DNA of 64,000 nt from Flavobacteriales bacterium (lineage in GTDB: Bacteria > Bacteroidota > Bacteroidia > Flavobacteriales > Flavobacteriaceae): NCBI GenBank assembly GCA_026993355.1, contig JALWTX010000016.1, forward strand, positions 1 through 64,000, written 5' to 3'. Below, piece by piece: positions 16,320-24,084 of the stretch. The stretch's first letter is position 1; every line of letters starts with the position of its first letter. The notes beneath the pieces were generated by a model. The model had not been told where the DNA came from, searched no databases, and saw only the letters and a program-made list of their open reading frames with translations. A program made the translations under genes and the position numbers.

Positions 16320-17237
16320 ATGGTAGATATCACCGCCAAAACAAACACTTTACGAACGGCTATAGCCGAAGCCCGTGTCAAGGTAAGTTCACCTGACACT
16401 ATTGATGCCATCAAAACTAATCACGTACCAAAAGGGAATGTATTTGAAATGGCCAAAGCCGCCGGTTTATTGGCTGTTAAAAATACCGCCGGTGTCATTC
16501 CCGATTGTCACCCGCTGCCGGTAGAATATACTGCGATAGATTACAGAATAGATGATTTGATCATTAGCATACAAATAACAGTCAAAACCATTTACAAAAC
16601 CGGTGTTGAGGTAGAAGCCATGCACGGGGCAGCCATTACTGCTTTAACCATGTATGATATGCTGAAACCTATCGATAAACAGATTGAAATAGAAAGCATC
16701 AAACTCATAAATAAAAAAGGTGGTAAAAGCAGTTTTAGAGAAACCAATACCGACCAATTGACGGCCAGTGTCATTGTCTGTTCCGATTCTATTTATGCCG
16801 GCAAAAAAGAAGACAAAGCGGGTAAAGCTATCATAAAAAAACTAAAGGAGAGTCAAGTAAACATTAAGCATTACGAAATTATTCCTGATGAGTTGGAAAT
16901 TATCCGTAAAAAAACCTTAGAATATGCCGCAGACCATAACCTCATTATATTTACCGGTGGAACGGGATTATCAAAAAGGGATGTCACCCCCGAAGCATTA
17001 GAACCCATTTTGGAGCGGCGCATCCCGGGTATTGAAGAAGCCATTCGCAGTTACGGTCAAAACCGGATTCCTTATTCCATGTTGTCAAGAAGCTTAGCCG
17101 GCACCATTGGAAACTGTTTAGTTTTGGCGCTTCCCGGATCAACCAAAGGAGCACAAGAATCAATGGAGGCTGTTTTTCCGCATGTTTTACATATTTTTAA
17201 AATTTTAAAAGGTCATCAACATAACTTGAATGTTTAA
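16320..17237 (+). CDS. moaC: Fused MoaC-MogA/MoaB molybdenum cofactor protein
   Basis: Two enzymes in one chain. Residues 1 to about 145 are MoaC (cyclic pyranopterin monophosphate synthase), with KGNVFEMAKAAGLLAVKNT, IPDCHPLPVEYT, and VEVEAMHGAAITALTMYDMLK, including the conserved His and Lys positions. Residues about 150-305 are MogA/MoaB (molybdopterin adenylyltransferase): VIVCSDSIYAG, LIIFTGGTGLSKRDVTPEA and ALPGSTKGAQESME. The fusion is known from other Bacteroidota. It joins an early and a late pathway step. It starts 10 bp after moaE and overlaps moaA by 8 bp. Confidence 0.95.
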   Translation: MVDITAKTNTLRTAIAEARVKVSSPDTIDAIKTNHVPKGNVFEMAKAAGLLAVKNTAGVIPDCHPLPVEYTAIDYRIDDLIISIQITVKTIYKTGVEVEAMHGAAITALTMYDMLKPIDKQIEIESIKLINKKGGKSSFRETNTDQLTASVIVCSDSIYAGKKEDKAGKAIIKKLKESQVNIKHYEIIPDELEIIRKKTLEYAADHNLIIFTGGTGLSKRDVTPEALEPILERRIPGIEEAIRSYGQNRIPYSMLSRSLAGTIGNCLVLALPGSTKGAQESMEAVFPHVLHIFKILKGHQHNLNV

Positions 17238-18234
17238 TTCCGCCAAAATATTAACCGACCAATTTGATAGAGTTCACAAATATTTACGTATTTCATTGAC
17301 CGAGAAATGCAACTTGCGTTGTACCTATTGCATGCCCGCCGGCGGCATACAACTGTCCCCCAAAAGTCATTTGATGAGTCATGAAGAAGTGTATCAAATA
17401 GCCAAAATATTTGTGCAAAACGGGGTGAACAAAATTCGTTTAACAGGGGGCGAACCTTTAGTCAGAAAAGATTTTACGCAAATTTTAGCCCAATTGTCCC
17501 ATTTAAATGTAACCCTGGCCTTAACGACCAATGCTCTGTTAGTGGACCAATATATTGACGATTTTAAAAAGTATCATTTAAACAAAATAAATGTAAGTTT
17601 AGACTCATTAAAAGCCGGTAAATTTGCGCAAATTACACGACGAAATCAATTTCAAAAAACATACGACAATATTTTGCTATTATTAAATAACGGATTTGAA
17701 GTCAAAATAAATACCGTCTTAATGAAAGGGGTGAATGATGATGAAATATTAGATTTTATAAATTTAACCAAAGATTTAGATATAAATGTTCGTTTTATCG
17801 AATTTATGCCTTTTGATGGCAATAAATGGAATCAAAAGCAATTGGTCAGCCAACAAGAAATTATAAATATCGCCACTGAGCGATTTGGCAATAAATTAAT
17901 TAAATTATCAGATGGTCCAAATTACATAGCACGCCATTTTAAAATTGAAGCTTATAAAGGGCAATTCGGGATTATAAGTTCGGTTAGCAATCCTTTTTGC
18001 GATGTTTGTGACAGAATCCGGTTGACGGCTGATGGCAAAATCAAAAATTGTTTGTTTTCTAATATCGAAACCGATTTGCTGGCCAAATTCAGGGCTGGGG
18101 AACCTCTCGAACCGCTTATTTATCAAGCTATATACCACAAAAAAGCCGTGCGCGCCGGCATGGACAATTTTGATAAACTTAAAGATCCTAACCGGCATAC
18201 CAATAATAGAAGTATGACAGCCATTGGTGGGTAA
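17230..18234 (+). CDS. moaA: GTP 3',8-cyclase MoaA (radical SAM)
   Basis: First enzyme of the pathway, turning GTP into the cyclic precursor used by MoaC. The radical-SAM cluster motif is C27-x3-C31-x2-C34 (CNLRCTYC), followed by RLTGGEPLVRKD. The second 4Fe-4S site is at the C-terminal half (NPFCDVCDRIRLTADGKIKNC). The chain ends in the GG tail (TAIGG) needed for activity. At 334 residues it is full length. It is the last gene of the operon. No terminator is obvious before the sigma-factor promoter at 18280. Confidence 0.96.
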   Translation: MFNSAKILTDQFDRVHKYLRISLTEKCNLRCTYCMPAGGIQLSPKSHLMSHEEVYQIAKIFVQNGVNKIRLTGGEPLVRKDFTQILAQLSHLNVTLALTTNALLVDQYIDDFKKYHLNKINVSLDSLKAGKFAQITRRNQFQKTYDNILLLLNNGFEVKINTVLMKGVNDDEILDFINLTKDLDINVRFIEFMPFDGNKWNQKQLVSQQEIINIATERFGNKLIKLSDGPNYIARHFKIEAYKGQFGIISSVSNPFCDVCDRIRLTADGKIKNCLFSNIETDLLAKFRAGEPLEPLIYQAIYHKKAVRAGMDNFDKLKDPNRHTNNRSMTAIGG

Positions 18235-18279
18235 ATTAAGGATTTTTTCAAAAAAAAATTTTTTTATTGAAAGGTTCTT

Positions 18280-18287
18280 TAACTTTG
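18280..18287 (+). promoter_or_regulatory. TAnnTTTG -7 element of sigma-factor gene
   Basis: TAACTTTG matches the -7 consensus 29 bp upstream of ATG 18317. This supports that ATG as the start over a longer frame opening inside moaA. Confidence 0.55.
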
Positions 18288-18316
18288 AACGACTAATTTT
18301 TCACAACACGATAATT

Positions 18317-18874
18317 ATGGCACACCAAAATAGACTTGCGCCCGAAAAATGGCTGGAAAATTATGCAGATTATCTTTATACTTATGCCCGCTTAAAATTG
18401 CCATCTAAAGAAGCGGCTGAAGATGTGGTACAAGAAACTTTTTTGTCTGCTTTTAAATCTGCCGGTAATTTTAAAGGCAACAGCAGTGAGAAAACCTGGC
18501 TGGTGAGCATTTTAAAAAGACGTATTATCGATTATTATCGAAAAGAGGCCCGTAAGCATGAACGCAATATGACATCTTATCAATTACCTTTTTATGACAA
18601 TGGCGATTATCAAAATCATTGGATAGAACAACGTGCCCCCAAAAGTTGGTCAGCCGATGAAGGCTTGCAATTTGATGAGTTTCATCAAATTTTACAATAT
18701 TGTCTTTCGTTATTACCACCTAAACATAAAGTGGTTTTTATAATGAAAATATTGGATGAATGTACCAATGAAGAGGTCTGTGAAGAAGTGTCTATCAGTG
18801 TGGCCAATTTGTGGACCATTATGCACCGGGCAAGGTTGCAAGTCAGGGAATGTGTTGAGAAAAAATGGTTATAA
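18317..18874 (+). CDS. ECF-type sigma-70 factor
   Basis: A 185-residue RNA polymerase sigma factor. Region 2 covers about 12-85 (YADYLYTYARLKLPSKEAAEDVVQ, ETFLSAFK, FKGNSSEKTWLVSILKRRIIDYYRK). Region 4 covers about 120-180 (CLSLLPPKHKVVFIMKILDECTNEEVCEEVSISVANLWTIMHRAR) with the helix-turn-helix. I chose ATG 18317, after the -7 element; the frame stays open upstream to 18224, but that part overlaps the moaA end and reads unlike a sigma factor. It is followed after 10 bp by a small zinc-finger protein that is a likely anti-sigma partner. Confidence 0.9.
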   Translation: MAHQNRLAPEKWLENYADYLYTYARLKLPSKEAAEDVVQETFLSAFKSAGNFKGNSSEKTWLVSILKRRIIDYYRKEARKHERNMTSYQLPFYDNGDYQNHWIEQRAPKSWSADEGLQFDEFHQILQYCLSLLPPKHKVVFIMKILDECTNEEVCEEVSISVANLWTIMHRARLQVRECVEKKWL

Positions 18875-18884
18875 ATAAATTAAA

Positions 18885-19181
18885 ATGACGTATAAAAAAA
18901 CTTTTATAAAATTAATGGACCGGACAATGCTTGATTGTGCACAAGCTACCCGTTTGATAACCAAACAATTGGATGACCGATTAAATTTGTTTGAAAAAGC
19001 CCGGTTAAAATTGCATTTATTAAATTGCAATTTTTGTTACAATTTTAAAGTTCAAAGCACAAAAATTGATGAAATACTTAAAATGACGCCAGAAAAATTA
19101 GCTGAAAATTTTAATGAAACCTATCAATTAGAACCCGGAATTAAGGACAAAATTAAGAATCAAATCCCTAAAAATAAGTAA
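18885..19181 (+). CDS. Small zinc-finger (zf-HC2-like) anti-sigma candidate
   Basis: A 98-residue soluble protein. Residues about 17-51 fit the zf-HC2 pattern of anti-sigma factors: MLDCAQATRLITKQLDD, then KARLKLHLLNCNFCYNF, giving Cys, and H-x3-C-x2-C as zinc ligands. No membrane helix is present, so it would act in the cytosol. Coupling to the sigma-factor gene (10 bp gap) is the usual arrangement. Stimulus unknown; zinc-finger anti-sigma factors often respond to oxidation or metals, which would fit the cysteine-rich protein encoded next, but this is inference. Confidence 0.75.
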   Translation: MTYKKTFIKLMDRTMLDCAQATRLITKQLDDRLNLFEKARLKLHLLNCNFCYNFKVQSTKIDEILKMTPEKLAENFNETYQLEPGIKDKIKNQIPKNK

Positions 19182-19249
19182 GTTAATTTTATTTATAATC
19201 AGTATAAATAAATTTTATCAATTATTGCATTATTCACAAGAATATTTAA

Positions 19250-19257
19250 TATATTTG
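19250..19257 (+). promoter_or_regulatory. TAnnTTTG -7 element
   Basis: TATATTTG matches the consensus, with TTG at 19225-19227 22 bp upstream. It lies 30 bp before the EF-hand lipoprotein ATG and implies that gene has its own promoter. Confidence 0.6.
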
Positions 19258-19287
19258 ACCTATCATAAACAATTAAAATCATAAACT

Positions 19288-19863
19288 ATGAAAAAATTAA
19301 TGCTTTTAGCCTTTTTAATGACCGGATTTGTATTTTTCACTTCTTGTGGAAATGACAATGCCAAAAAAGAAGCTACTACTGAACAAAAAGTAGAACAAGA
19401 ACCTGCTGCTGAAAAAGAAGCCGCCAAAAAAGAAGAAGCTGCCGAAAAAGGTACTTTTGAAAACAAAGTGGACATGTTCTCACAAATGGATGCTGATAAA
19501 AACGGTGAAATTTCCAAAGAAGAATTCGTAAATATGCATGCTGCTAAATTTGCCGAAAAAGACAAAAATAAGGATGGTAAATTAAGCAAAGACGAATGTA
19601 AAATGTTCGATAAATTTAACAAAGACGGAGACGATGGTGTATCTAAAGATGAATTTACAAAAGGAGCAGAAGCTATTTTTATTATTATAGACACCGACAA
19701 AAACGGTAGTGTTTCTAAAGAAGAATTAACTGCCTTCAAAAAATCAATGCAAAAATCCGGCAAATGTGGTGAAGGAAAATGTGGCGAAAGCATGAAAAAA
19801 GAAGCCAAAGCAGCCAAAAAATGTGGCGAAGGCAAATGCGGTGAAGGCAAATGTGGTAAATAA
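19288..19863 (+). CDS. EF-hand lipoprotein with GEGKCG-repeat tail (possible MNIO substrate)
   Basis: A 191-residue lipoprotein: signal sequence then lipobox FFTSC at 16-20. A Lys/Glu/Ala-rich linker runs to about 55. There are four EF-hand-type loops: DADKNGEISKEEF, DKNKDGKLSKDEC, NKDGDDGVSKDEF and DTDKNGSVSKEEL. The C-terminus holds three GEGKCG units in two clusters: KCGEGKCGES, a spacer, then KCGEGKCGEGKCGK. EGKCG motifs are known as sites modified by MNIO (DUF692) enzymes in bufferin/HvfA-type copper-binding peptides. No MNIO or partner gene is in the window. Calcium binding by the EF-hands is likely; modification and copper binding are inference. Own promoter and terminator. Confidence 0.8.
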   Translation: MKKLMLLAFLMTGFVFFTSCGNDNAKKEATTEQKVEQEPAAEKEAAKKEEAAEKGTFENKVDMFSQMDADKNGEISKEEFVNMHAAKFAEKDKNKDGKLSKDECKMFDKFNKDGDDGVSKDEFTKGAEAIFIIIDTDKNGSVSKEELTAFKKSMQKSGKCGEGKCGESMKKEAKAAKKCGEGKCGEGKCGK

Positions 19864-19888
19864 AAATTACCGACTCTTAATATAAGGG

Positions 19889-19946
19889 CTGTCCGGAAAT
19901 GTTCCAATTATTCATAAAATAATGGCTTCTCCGGACAGTTTTTTTA
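19889..19946 (+). terminator. Intrinsic terminator after EF-hand lipoprotein gene
   Basis: Stem CTGTCCGGA / TCCGGACAG (19889-19897 and 19930-19938) with a 32-base loop, followed by eight T residues. Confidence 0.8.
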
Positions 19947-19958
19947 TATAGTCATCTA

Positions 19959-20549
19959 ATGAAAACAAAACCTAACAGACGAACTTTCTTAAAAGGCTTA
20001 GGGGCAACATGGCTTATGGCACAAATGCCCGTATGGCAGTCCTGTAACGAAGTGTCACCAGCGCCTGTTTTAAACGAGCAACAGTTGCTTATTTTAAAAC
20101 AAAGCCTTCATATTTTGTTCCCGCCTTATAAACAGACCCCGCTGATAGAGGATTTAAATACGGTGCAGCATATTCTTTTTTATTTATCCGACCCAAATAT
20201 TGATCCTGATGAACAAAAATTTGTCATAGATGGTATTAATTGGCTCAATGAAACAGCACAGGAAAACCAACAAAAAAATTTTACTGCATTAGATAAAAAT
20301 AGTCAACAAAAAATAATTTCTCAAATAAAACAAGAAAACTGGGGCGAAGCATGGCTGTCCAAATTACTAACCTTAACTTTCGAGTCCTTACTCCTCGATC
20401 CGTTATACCATGTTAATATTGATGAAACCGGCTGGAAATGGTTGCATCATCATCCGGGGTTACCACGACCTAAGCATCATAATAAATATCCACTTATTTT
20501 AAATAGAAAAAAGGAAAACATTATTATTACACAACTTGACCAATTATAA
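19959..20549 (+). CDS. Tat-exported gluconate 2-dehydrogenase subunit-3-like protein
   Basis: A 196-residue protein with a twin-arginine signal, NRRTFLKGLGATWLMAQMP at residues 6-24, followed by a possible lipobox (WQSC). The body matches the subunit-3 (gamma) family of membrane-bound FAD dehydrogenases: NEQQLLILKQSLHILFP near 42 and FESLLLDPLYHVN near 145, with a C-terminal GWKWLHHHPGLPRP. In related enzymes this subunit carries the FAD-bearing GMC subunit through the Tat system. The GMC gene follows after 4 bp and lacks its own signal, which fits co-export of the pair. Confidence 0.88.
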   Translation: MKTKPNRRTFLKGLGATWLMAQMPVWQSCNEVSPAPVLNEQQLLILKQSLHILFPPYKQTPLIEDLNTVQHILFYLSDPNIDPDEQKFVIDGINWLNETAQENQQKNFTALDKNSQQKIISQIKQENWGEAWLSKLLTLTFESLLLDPLYHVNIDETGWKWLHHHPGLPRPKHHNKYPLILNRKKENIIITQLDQL

Positions 20550-20553
20550 AAAG

Positions 20554-22242
20554 ATGCAAAACAAAATATATGACATCTGTGTAGTAGGCAGTGGTGCCGG
20601 GGCAGGACCTGTCATTTACGAACTTTCCAAGGCCGGTTATCAAGTCTTGGTCTTAGAAAAAGGACCATGGTATCGCACCAAAGATTTTGCTAAAGATGAA
20701 ATGGTAGCCACACGTCGTAGTGTTTATACGCCCAATTTAAAAGATGAACCGCAGGTCATTGAAGATTTAAACGAAGAAGGAAAATGGGAAGCAAAATCGA
20801 CCTTTGAAACTGGCCGTGATTTTTGGAATGGCAATTGTATTGGTGGCTCATCCAACTTTATGAGTGGTTATTTTTCACGTTTAAAGCCGGTCGATTTTAA
20901 ATTATTATCCACCTATGGTCCCATGGAAGGCGCTAATATAGCCGATTGGCCTATTTCTTATGATGATTTAGAACCTTATTATACCAAAGTAGAGCAAATT
21001 GTCGGCATCTCCGGCAAAGTGGTACCGCATAAATTTTTAGAACCACGTTCTACGCCCGACTTTCCTTATCCGCCACTTCAAGAAAATATTGTTTCGCAAT
21101 GGATAGACCAAGCCGCGGATAAGCTAAATATACAGACGATACCACTACCACGGGCTATTTTATCTCAAAAAAAAGCTGATCGCAATGCCTGTTATTACTC
21201 TAATTTTTGTGGCAGTTATGGTTGTGCATCCGATGCCAAAGGCAGTGCACGCGTGGCCCTTATTCATGACGCATTACGCACCGGCAATTGTACCATCATA
21301 CCCAATGCCAAAGTTTTTCATTTAGAGACAGATGGCAATTACAGACTTAAACAAGCTTGGTATTATGATGTCAATGGACAAGAACAAGTGGTAAAAGCTA
21401 AAATATTTGTGGTTGCAGCGCAAGCTATAGAAACGTCACGTCTTTTGTTGATGAGTAAAAATAAAGAATTTCCACAGGGTTTGGCTAACAATCACGGCCA
21501 AGTAGGTAAAAATCTTTTATTCTCTGCCGGTGGCGTTGGCGGCGGCGATTTTTATTATTCGCAATTATCACCGGATATTGCGAAAGAATTGGCCAAACCG
21601 GGGGTATTTGTCAATCGGACCATACAAGAATTTTATGAATTAAAAAATCCTGACACCGGGCAACCGATGAAAGGCGGTACGGTCGATTTTTTATTTGAAC
21701 ACGCCAATCCGGTTTCAAAAGCTATTCGTGAAAAATGGGATGATGATGGAGATTTGCGAACGGGCATAAAACTAAAAAAACATCTATACCGGTATTTTAC
21801 CAATGTGCGGAAATTAAAATTTGAAATTTTTGTCGATTGGCTTCCTACTGATAATTGTTTTGTGACTTTAAGTGAAAAAGTAAAAGATAAATGGGGCGAT
21901 CCTGTAGCTAAAATTAGAGTAGGTTATCATCCACATGATTTAAAAGTGGCTGAGATTATAGCCGAAAAATCTAAACAAGTATTAGTAGAAATGGGCGCAC
22001 ATAACATTTATGCCGGCATCAGTGGGGCGCCGCCCAACAATTTGCAAGCGGGTGGATGCCGCTTTGGTCATAACCCTGACAGTTCTGTGTTAAATGCCCA
22101 ATGTCGTGCACACGAGGTGCCAAATTTATATATAACCGATGGTAGTTTTATGCCTACAGGAGGCAGTGTTACCTATACTTGGACTATTTATGCCAATAGT
22201 TTTAGGGTTGCCGATATTATAAAAAAAGAATTAAATAAATGA
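20554..22242 (+). CDS. GMC-family FAD dehydrogenase, large subunit
   Basis: Oxidises an alcohol or sugar group and passes electrons to a cytochrome. The N-terminal FAD motif is ICVVGSGAGAGPVIYEL near 7, with VLVLEKG after it. NCIGGSSNFMSGYFSRLKP near 95 matches the GMC substrate and FAD region, and GGCRFGHNPDSSVLN with the C-terminal TDGSFMPTGGSVTYTWTIYA includes the active-site part. At 562 residues it fits gluconate, sorbitol or fructose-type dehydrogenases. No signal peptide is present, so it probably rides out with its Tat partner. ATG 20554 is preferred over an upstream TTG at 20536. The substrate is unknown. Confidence 0.9.
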   Translation: MQNKIYDICVVGSGAGAGPVIYELSKAGYQVLVLEKGPWYRTKDFAKDEMVATRRSVYTPNLKDEPQVIEDLNEEGKWEAKSTFETGRDFWNGNCIGGSSNFMSGYFSRLKPVDFKLLSTYGPMEGANIADWPISYDDLEPYYTKVEQIVGISGKVVPHKFLEPRSTPDFPYPPLQENIVSQWIDQAADKLNIQTIPLPRAILSQKKADRNACYYSNFCGSYGCASDAKGSARVALIHDALRTGNCTIIPNAKVFHLETDGNYRLKQAWYYDVNGQEQVVKAKIFVVAAQAIETSRLLLMSKNKEFPQGLANNHGQVGKNLLFSAGGVGGGDFYYSQLSPDIAKELAKPGVFVNRTIQEFYELKNPDTGQPMKGGTVDFLFEHANPVSKAIREKWDDDGDLRTGIKLKKHLYRYFTNVRKLKFEIFVDWLPTDNCFVTLSEKVKDKWGDPVAKIRVGYHPHDLKVAEIIAEKSKQVLVEMGAHNIYAGISGAPPNNLQAGGCRFGHNPDSSVLNAQCRAHEVPNLYITDGSFMPTGGSVTYTWTIYANSFRVADIIKKELNK

Positions 22243-22269
22243 TTATCTTTGAAAATAAAATTGTAAGTG

Positions 22270-22300
22270 TTTGATTTTTAAGGTTTTTTTGTTATATTTG
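22270..22300 (+). promoter_or_regulatory. Complete Bacteroidota promoter (TTTG-N19-TATATTTG)
   Basis: TTTG at 22270-22273, 19 bp spacer and TATATTTG at 22293-22300, a full match to the consensus. It drives the cytochrome c-OmpA fusion gene. Confidence 0.8.
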
Positions 22301-22328
22301 TGATGTTAACCTTTAAAATCACATTATA

Positions 22329-23213
22329 ATGAAAGCTATAGCATATCTTAGCTTTATAGGCTTTGTGCTTATATTGCTGCTTACCTCGGCTAAACCTGCC
22401 AACCAGACCAATTATAAATTATTGAAAAAAGTTAGCACGACATCAATCGCTGATGGTGTATATTTTAATCCACAAAAATTTTATAATAAACAATGTACTT
22501 TTTGTCATAATGATAAGGGCAGAATGGGTCCCCCAATGGGAAAAATAAAAGAGGCTTATATTAAAATTTATCCTAATAAAAAGGATTTCGTGGAAAAAAT
22601 GACCCTTTTTGTCCTGAAGCCTATTGATGAAAACAGACTTATTGTCAATAACAAAGGGAAATATAAAGTAATGCCCGAAGGGATGTTTTTTGACAAAAAA
22701 AAGATTCAAAAAGTAGCTGAATATATCTATGATCATGTAGAAGTGCCGGTTTATTCCTTAAAAACCGAACCTGATAAAAGTTTGTTGCCAAAAAATAAAA
22801 ACAAGGGCAAGGCCAAAATTTATAATGTCAATATTGGGCTGGCCAAAGGGGCGGATATTTGTAAAATTATGAATTTGCATGCCGTTGATTTTGATTATGC
22901 CCAATCTAAAGTAAATGCCAAAATGGCAAAACAATTAGATATGTTAGTGGTCTTTTTAAAAGCAAACCCCGAGATAAAAATAGAAATCAGAAATTACACA
23001 GATGCCCGTGGGACCGCTAAGCACAATCTTGAATTATCCAACAAACGGGCGCAAGCCATTAGGACCTATTTATTAAAAAAAGGGATTTTATCTACCCGTG
23101 TCCGGGCCAAAGGTTATGGTGAAACCAGATTATTAAACCATTGTAAAGATGGTGTTAAATGCACGGAAAAGCAACATAGCCAAAACAGAAGGACGGAGAT
23201 CGTCATCATATAA
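22329..23213 (+). CDS. Cytochrome c-OmpA fusion protein
   Basis: A 294-residue exported protein. It has a signal peptide (1 to about 22), a mono-heme cytochrome c domain (about 45-135) with QCTFCH and a distal Met candidate in VMPEGMFF, and an OmpA-like peptidoglycan-binding domain (about 185-294) with DFDYAQSKV, EIRNYTDARGTAKHNLELS and RAKGYGETR. It would hold a heme protein against the cell wall. The heme domain is clearly similar to the small cytochrome encoded next (shared FCH, KIK-AY-K-Y and VA-YIY patterns). Placed after the GMC dehydrogenase, it is a plausible electron acceptor. The fusion is unusual. Confidence 0.9.
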   Translation: MKAIAYLSFIGFVLILLLTSAKPANQTNYKLLKKVSTTSIADGVYFNPQKFYNKQCTFCHNDKGRMGPPMGKIKEAYIKIYPNKKDFVEKMTLFVLKPIDENRLIVNNKGKYKVMPEGMFFDKKKIQKVAEYIYDHVEVPVYSLKTEPDKSLLPKNKNKGKAKIYNVNIGLAKGADICKIMNLHAVDFDYAQSKVNAKMAKQLDMLVVFLKANPEIKIEIRNYTDARGTAKHNLELSNKRAQAIRTYLLKKGILSTRVRAKGYGETRLLNHCKDGVKCTEKQHSQNRRTEIVII

Positions 23214-23239
23214 CTATTATGCTAAGTTTATAATATAAG

Positions 23240-23259
23240 CAGCCGGGTTTCTCCGGCTG
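23240..23259 (+). terminator. Weak hairpin after cytochrome-OmpA gene
   Basis: CAGCCGG / CCGGCTG with a six-base loop, followed by ATTGTATTG and no clean T-run. It may be a weak terminator. Confidence 0.4.
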
Positions 23260-23315
23260 ATTGTATTGTAAAATGTTAAAATTCAGGTTAATAAATGTTA
23301 AAATTCATTTTTTAA

Positions 23316-23345
23316 TTTGGAGTCTTTTATATTTTATTACATTTG
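23316..23345 (+). promoter_or_regulatory. Bacteroidota promoter (TTTG-N18-TACATTTG)
   Basis: TTTG at 23316-23319, 18 bp spacer, TACATTTG at 23338-23345. It lies 29 bp before ATG 23375 and rules out a longer upstream start. Confidence 0.75.
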
Positions 23346-23374
23346 CATCAAACACAAACTTTAATTATTTGCAT

Positions 23375-23788
23375 ATGACTTCACAAATTAAACAATTTGG
23401 TAAAATGTTCATGTTGGCTTTTTTGCTTTTAACTCTAAGTAAAGCACCGGCAACATTAAGAAATGAAAATTATATTTCTATTGTCGGTAACAAAGCCGGT
23501 CAGGCGTTATCCGGTGAAAAGATTTATAAAACCCAATGTGCTTTTTGTCATACCAAAGAAGAATTAATTGCGCCGGATATGAATAAAATTAAAGCAGCTT
23601 ATTTAAAAAAATATAAGACCAAAGAAGCTTTTGTCAAGGCGGTTACTAAGTTTGTTGAAAATCCGGATAAAAAAAATGCCATTTATAAAGCCGGTATAGA
23701 TAATTTCACGGATATGCCTAAAATGCCCTTTAAAGAAGCGCAAATCAAAGCCGTTGCTAATTATATTTATGAAACAGCAAATTTTTAA
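23375..23788 (+). CDS. Small mono-heme cytochrome c
   Basis: A 137-residue exported cytochrome. It has a signal peptide at about 1-28 (FMLAFLLLTLSKAPA), the heme motif QCAFCH near 58, and an axial Met candidate in DMPKMPF near 115. It is a paralog of the heme domain in the preceding cytochrome c-OmpA protein. ATG 23375 is chosen because a promoter lies between it and earlier in-frame codons. It probably shuttles electrons in the periplasm, perhaps from the GMC dehydrogenase to a terminal oxidase. A separate promoter means it can be expressed independently. Confidence 0.85.
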   Translation: MTSQIKQFGKMFMLAFLLLTLSKAPATLRNENYISIVGNKAGQALSGEKIYKTQCAFCHTKEELIAPDMNKIKAAYLKKYKTKEAFVKAVTKFVENPDKKNAIYKAGIDNFTDMPKMPFKEAQIKAVANYIYETANF

Positions 23789-23810
23789 ATAAAAACGGGA
23801 AAAATTTTAG

Positions 23811-23836
23811 AAAGCCGGTATAAGCCGGCTTTTTTA
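23811..23836 (+). terminator. Intrinsic terminator after small cytochrome gene
   Basis: Stem AAAGCCGG / CCGGCTTT with a six-base loop and a following T-run. Confidence 0.85.
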
Positions 23837-23870
23837 ATAGACAATGATTGGTCTAATGGGATTTATAAAT

Positions 23871-23903
23871 AAGAAAGCCAGCTCATAATGAACTGGCTTT
23901 CTT
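23871..23903 (-). terminator. Terminator downstream of tRNA-Asp
   Basis: The 11-bp stem AAGAAAGCCAG / CTGGCTTTCTT sits just after the tRNA on the minus strand, followed by ATTTATAAAT. Confidence 0.75.
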
Positions 23904-23908
23904 ATTGT

Positions 23909-23985
23909 TGGCGGTCCGGACGAGACTCGAACTCGCGACCCCATGCGTGACAGGCATGTATTCTAACCAACTGAACTACCGGACC
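23909..23985 (-). tRNA. tRNA-Asp (anticodon GTC)
   Basis: On the minus strand the acceptor stem GGTCCGG / CCGGACC closes a 77-base cloverleaf including the encoded 3' CCA. The D-arm reads GTTCAGTTGGTTAGAATAC, the anticodon loop is CCTGTCACG (GTC), and the T-loop is GGTTCGAGTC-like (GAGTTCGAGTCTC). Discriminator base is G, as expected for aspartate. No island is attached to it. Confidence 0.97.
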
Positions 23986-24084
23986 TGTTGGTTGCGTTTT
24001 GCGAGTGCAAATATAAGGCATTTATTTTAATTACCAAATAAAATTTTATTTTTTTTCAATTTTTTTTTTGCGTTACTTTGAATT

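Noticed and set aside
19263-19907. Long antisense frame with Pro/Ser/His repeats over the EF-hand lipoprotein gene
   Set aside because: It is the complement of the low-complexity Lys/Glu and GEGKCG codons; the sense gene has a signal peptide, EF-hands, promoter and terminator.
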